From Nostoc sp. CHAB 5834 (GTDB taxonomy: Bacteria; Cyanobacteriota; Cyanobacteriia; Cyanobacteriales; Nostocaceae): a stretch of DNA of 64,000 nt. The translations under genes were made by a program, and so were the position numbers. The stretch covers positions 1 through 64,000 of the forward strand of contig JAIVFU010000011.1 of assembly GCA_020829485.1 (NCBI GenBank). The letters run 5' to 3'. This document shows, piece by piece, positions 63,570 to 64,000 of this stretch. The notes under the pieces are model-generated. The model was given only the letters and a program-made list of their open reading frames with translations, was not told where the DNA came from and did not search any database. Numbering within the stretch: position 1 is the first letter of the stretch; every line of letters starts with the position of its first letter.

Positions 63570-63714
63570 TCTTCCAGCCTCGGATTAACTGTTTAATCTC
63601 ATCTGGAAGCTTACCATCTGCGATCGCAGTTTCCACATCTGCCTTTTTACGTTTGGCGATGATACTATCCACACTACCATCGCACTCCAGAAGTGGGGGA
63701 GCAATCGCACACAA
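63523..63714 (-). CDS. Small hypothetical protein
   Basis: 63 residues if TTG 63714 is used; GTG 63675 (VDSIIAKRKKADVE) is a likelier start, since upstream residues lie at the terminator. Helical: KKADVETAIADGKL, PDEIKQLIRGW. The 3' end overlaps the zinc-ribbon gene by 47 bp. Unrecognised. Confidence 0.5.
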   Translation of the reverse strand: MCAIAPPLLECDGSVDSIIAKRKKADVETAIADGKLPDEIKQLIRGWKNESPPMPKMPGNASF

Positions 63715-63754
63715 TAAAGCCGTCCTACCTGTTATGAGGTAGGACGGCTTTATT
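63713..63754. terminator. Strong bidirectional terminator, 18-bp perfect stem
   Basis: Arms AATAAAGCCGTCCTACCT / AGGTAGGACGGCTTTATT with 6-base loop GTTATG. It covers the stop codon of the minus-strand gene at 63750-64000. Confidence 0.92.
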
Positions 63755-64000
63755 CATGTTCCCCAGTGGGTTTTTCGAGATTTTCTACTAACTCTTCAAA
63801 TTGCTCAATTCTCGACTGAAGATAATCTATTTCATTTTGGGTTTGCTCAATAAGAGATTGTTTAGAAGCCACCTGACTGCGGTAGTCCTGGATCAGCTGG
63901 CTAACTGTTCCCCCAAGATGCGTTTCTCCAATGGGGACATTAAGTGAGTCCGTGCTATACGCTCTATTAACTCGCTGCGGCTGATTCCTAGTGCTTTCGC
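63750..64000 (-). CDS. Coiled-coil protein, partial (5' end beyond the window)
   Basis: Open minus-strand frame from the window edge to TAA at 63750-63752, about 83 codons. Contains NVPIGETHLGGTVSQLIQDY and a C-terminal coiled coil (SLIEQTQNEIDYLQSRIEQF). The first part (RVNRAYSTDS-like) suggests a phage or plasmid type protein, but no family is recognised. Confidence 0.65.
   Translation of the reverse strand, partial: ESTRNQPQRVNRAYSTDSLNVPIGETHLGGTVSQLIQDYRSQVASKQSLIEQTQNEIDYLQSRIEQFEELVENLEKPTGEHE

Overview
The window is chromosomal DNA of a filamentous, probably heterocyst-forming cyanobacterium of the Nostoc/Anabaena type. Support: the HIP1 octamer GCGATCGC occurs throughout; there are many short tandem 7-mer repeats, small inverted-repeat (MITE-like) elements and palindromes such as AGACGCGATTAATCGCGTCT; and many genes are cyanobacterial types (apocarotenoid-type oxygenase, DUF3386, Uma2, HetC-like C39 ABC exporter, GAF-LuxR regulator). 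I saw no rRNA, tRNA or CRISPR array.

Layout. 1-15 kb is mostly housekeeping: a 5'-truncated surface protein (SdrD-B/GEVED/DUF11), miaB, Uma2 nuclease, carotenoid oxygenase, a globin fragment, an orphan type II thioesterase, a divergent exbBD/tonB set, cupin, hpxZ-like, a dihydroorotase-like protein lacking metal ligands, and a double histidine phosphatase. 15-24 kb is a decay and defence zone: substrate-binding and RTX pseudogenes cut by small elements, three toxin-antitoxin pairs in 2.7 kb, and an NB-ARC/TPR protein with ten nearly identical 126-bp repeats, followed by a 3 x 159-bp repeat and a phased GTTAC array. 24-28 kb holds a sensor kinase. 29-42 kb looks like a secretion locus: three RTX-type proteins, two double-glycine-leader (CTB-like bacteriocin) precursors, a PpiC-like isomerase with a shredded duplicate, an HlyD adaptor and a CNB-C39-ABC exporter, nearly all on the minus strand.

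43-54 kb holds broken genes (amine oxidase, MocR regulator, kinase end, a substrate-binding protein with one in-frame stop), hyuA and hyuB separated by a GNAT gene, and tmk. 53.9-54.7 kb carries a secreted protein weakly resembling the TNT toxin fold, followed after 5 nt by a small gene that could be its immunity partner. 57.4-62 kb is a compact seven-gene minus-strand operon of unknown function built around a 765-residue coiled-coil/collagen-like protein. Next to it lies a short tyrosine recombinase with a perfect 15-7-15 inverted repeat 19 nt before its start; 13 bp of one arm recur just beyond the far end of the operon. This is the best candidate for an undescribed mobile or structural system. 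The right edge has small overlapping accessory genes and an 18-bp-stem terminator.

Two themes recur. First, at least seven families of small terminal-inverted-repeat elements are present; one insertion can be undone on paper to restore an open frame exactly. Second, short repeats appear as in-frame insertions inside at least five coding sequences (parE, dihydroorotase-like, C39 exporter, hyuA, hyuB).
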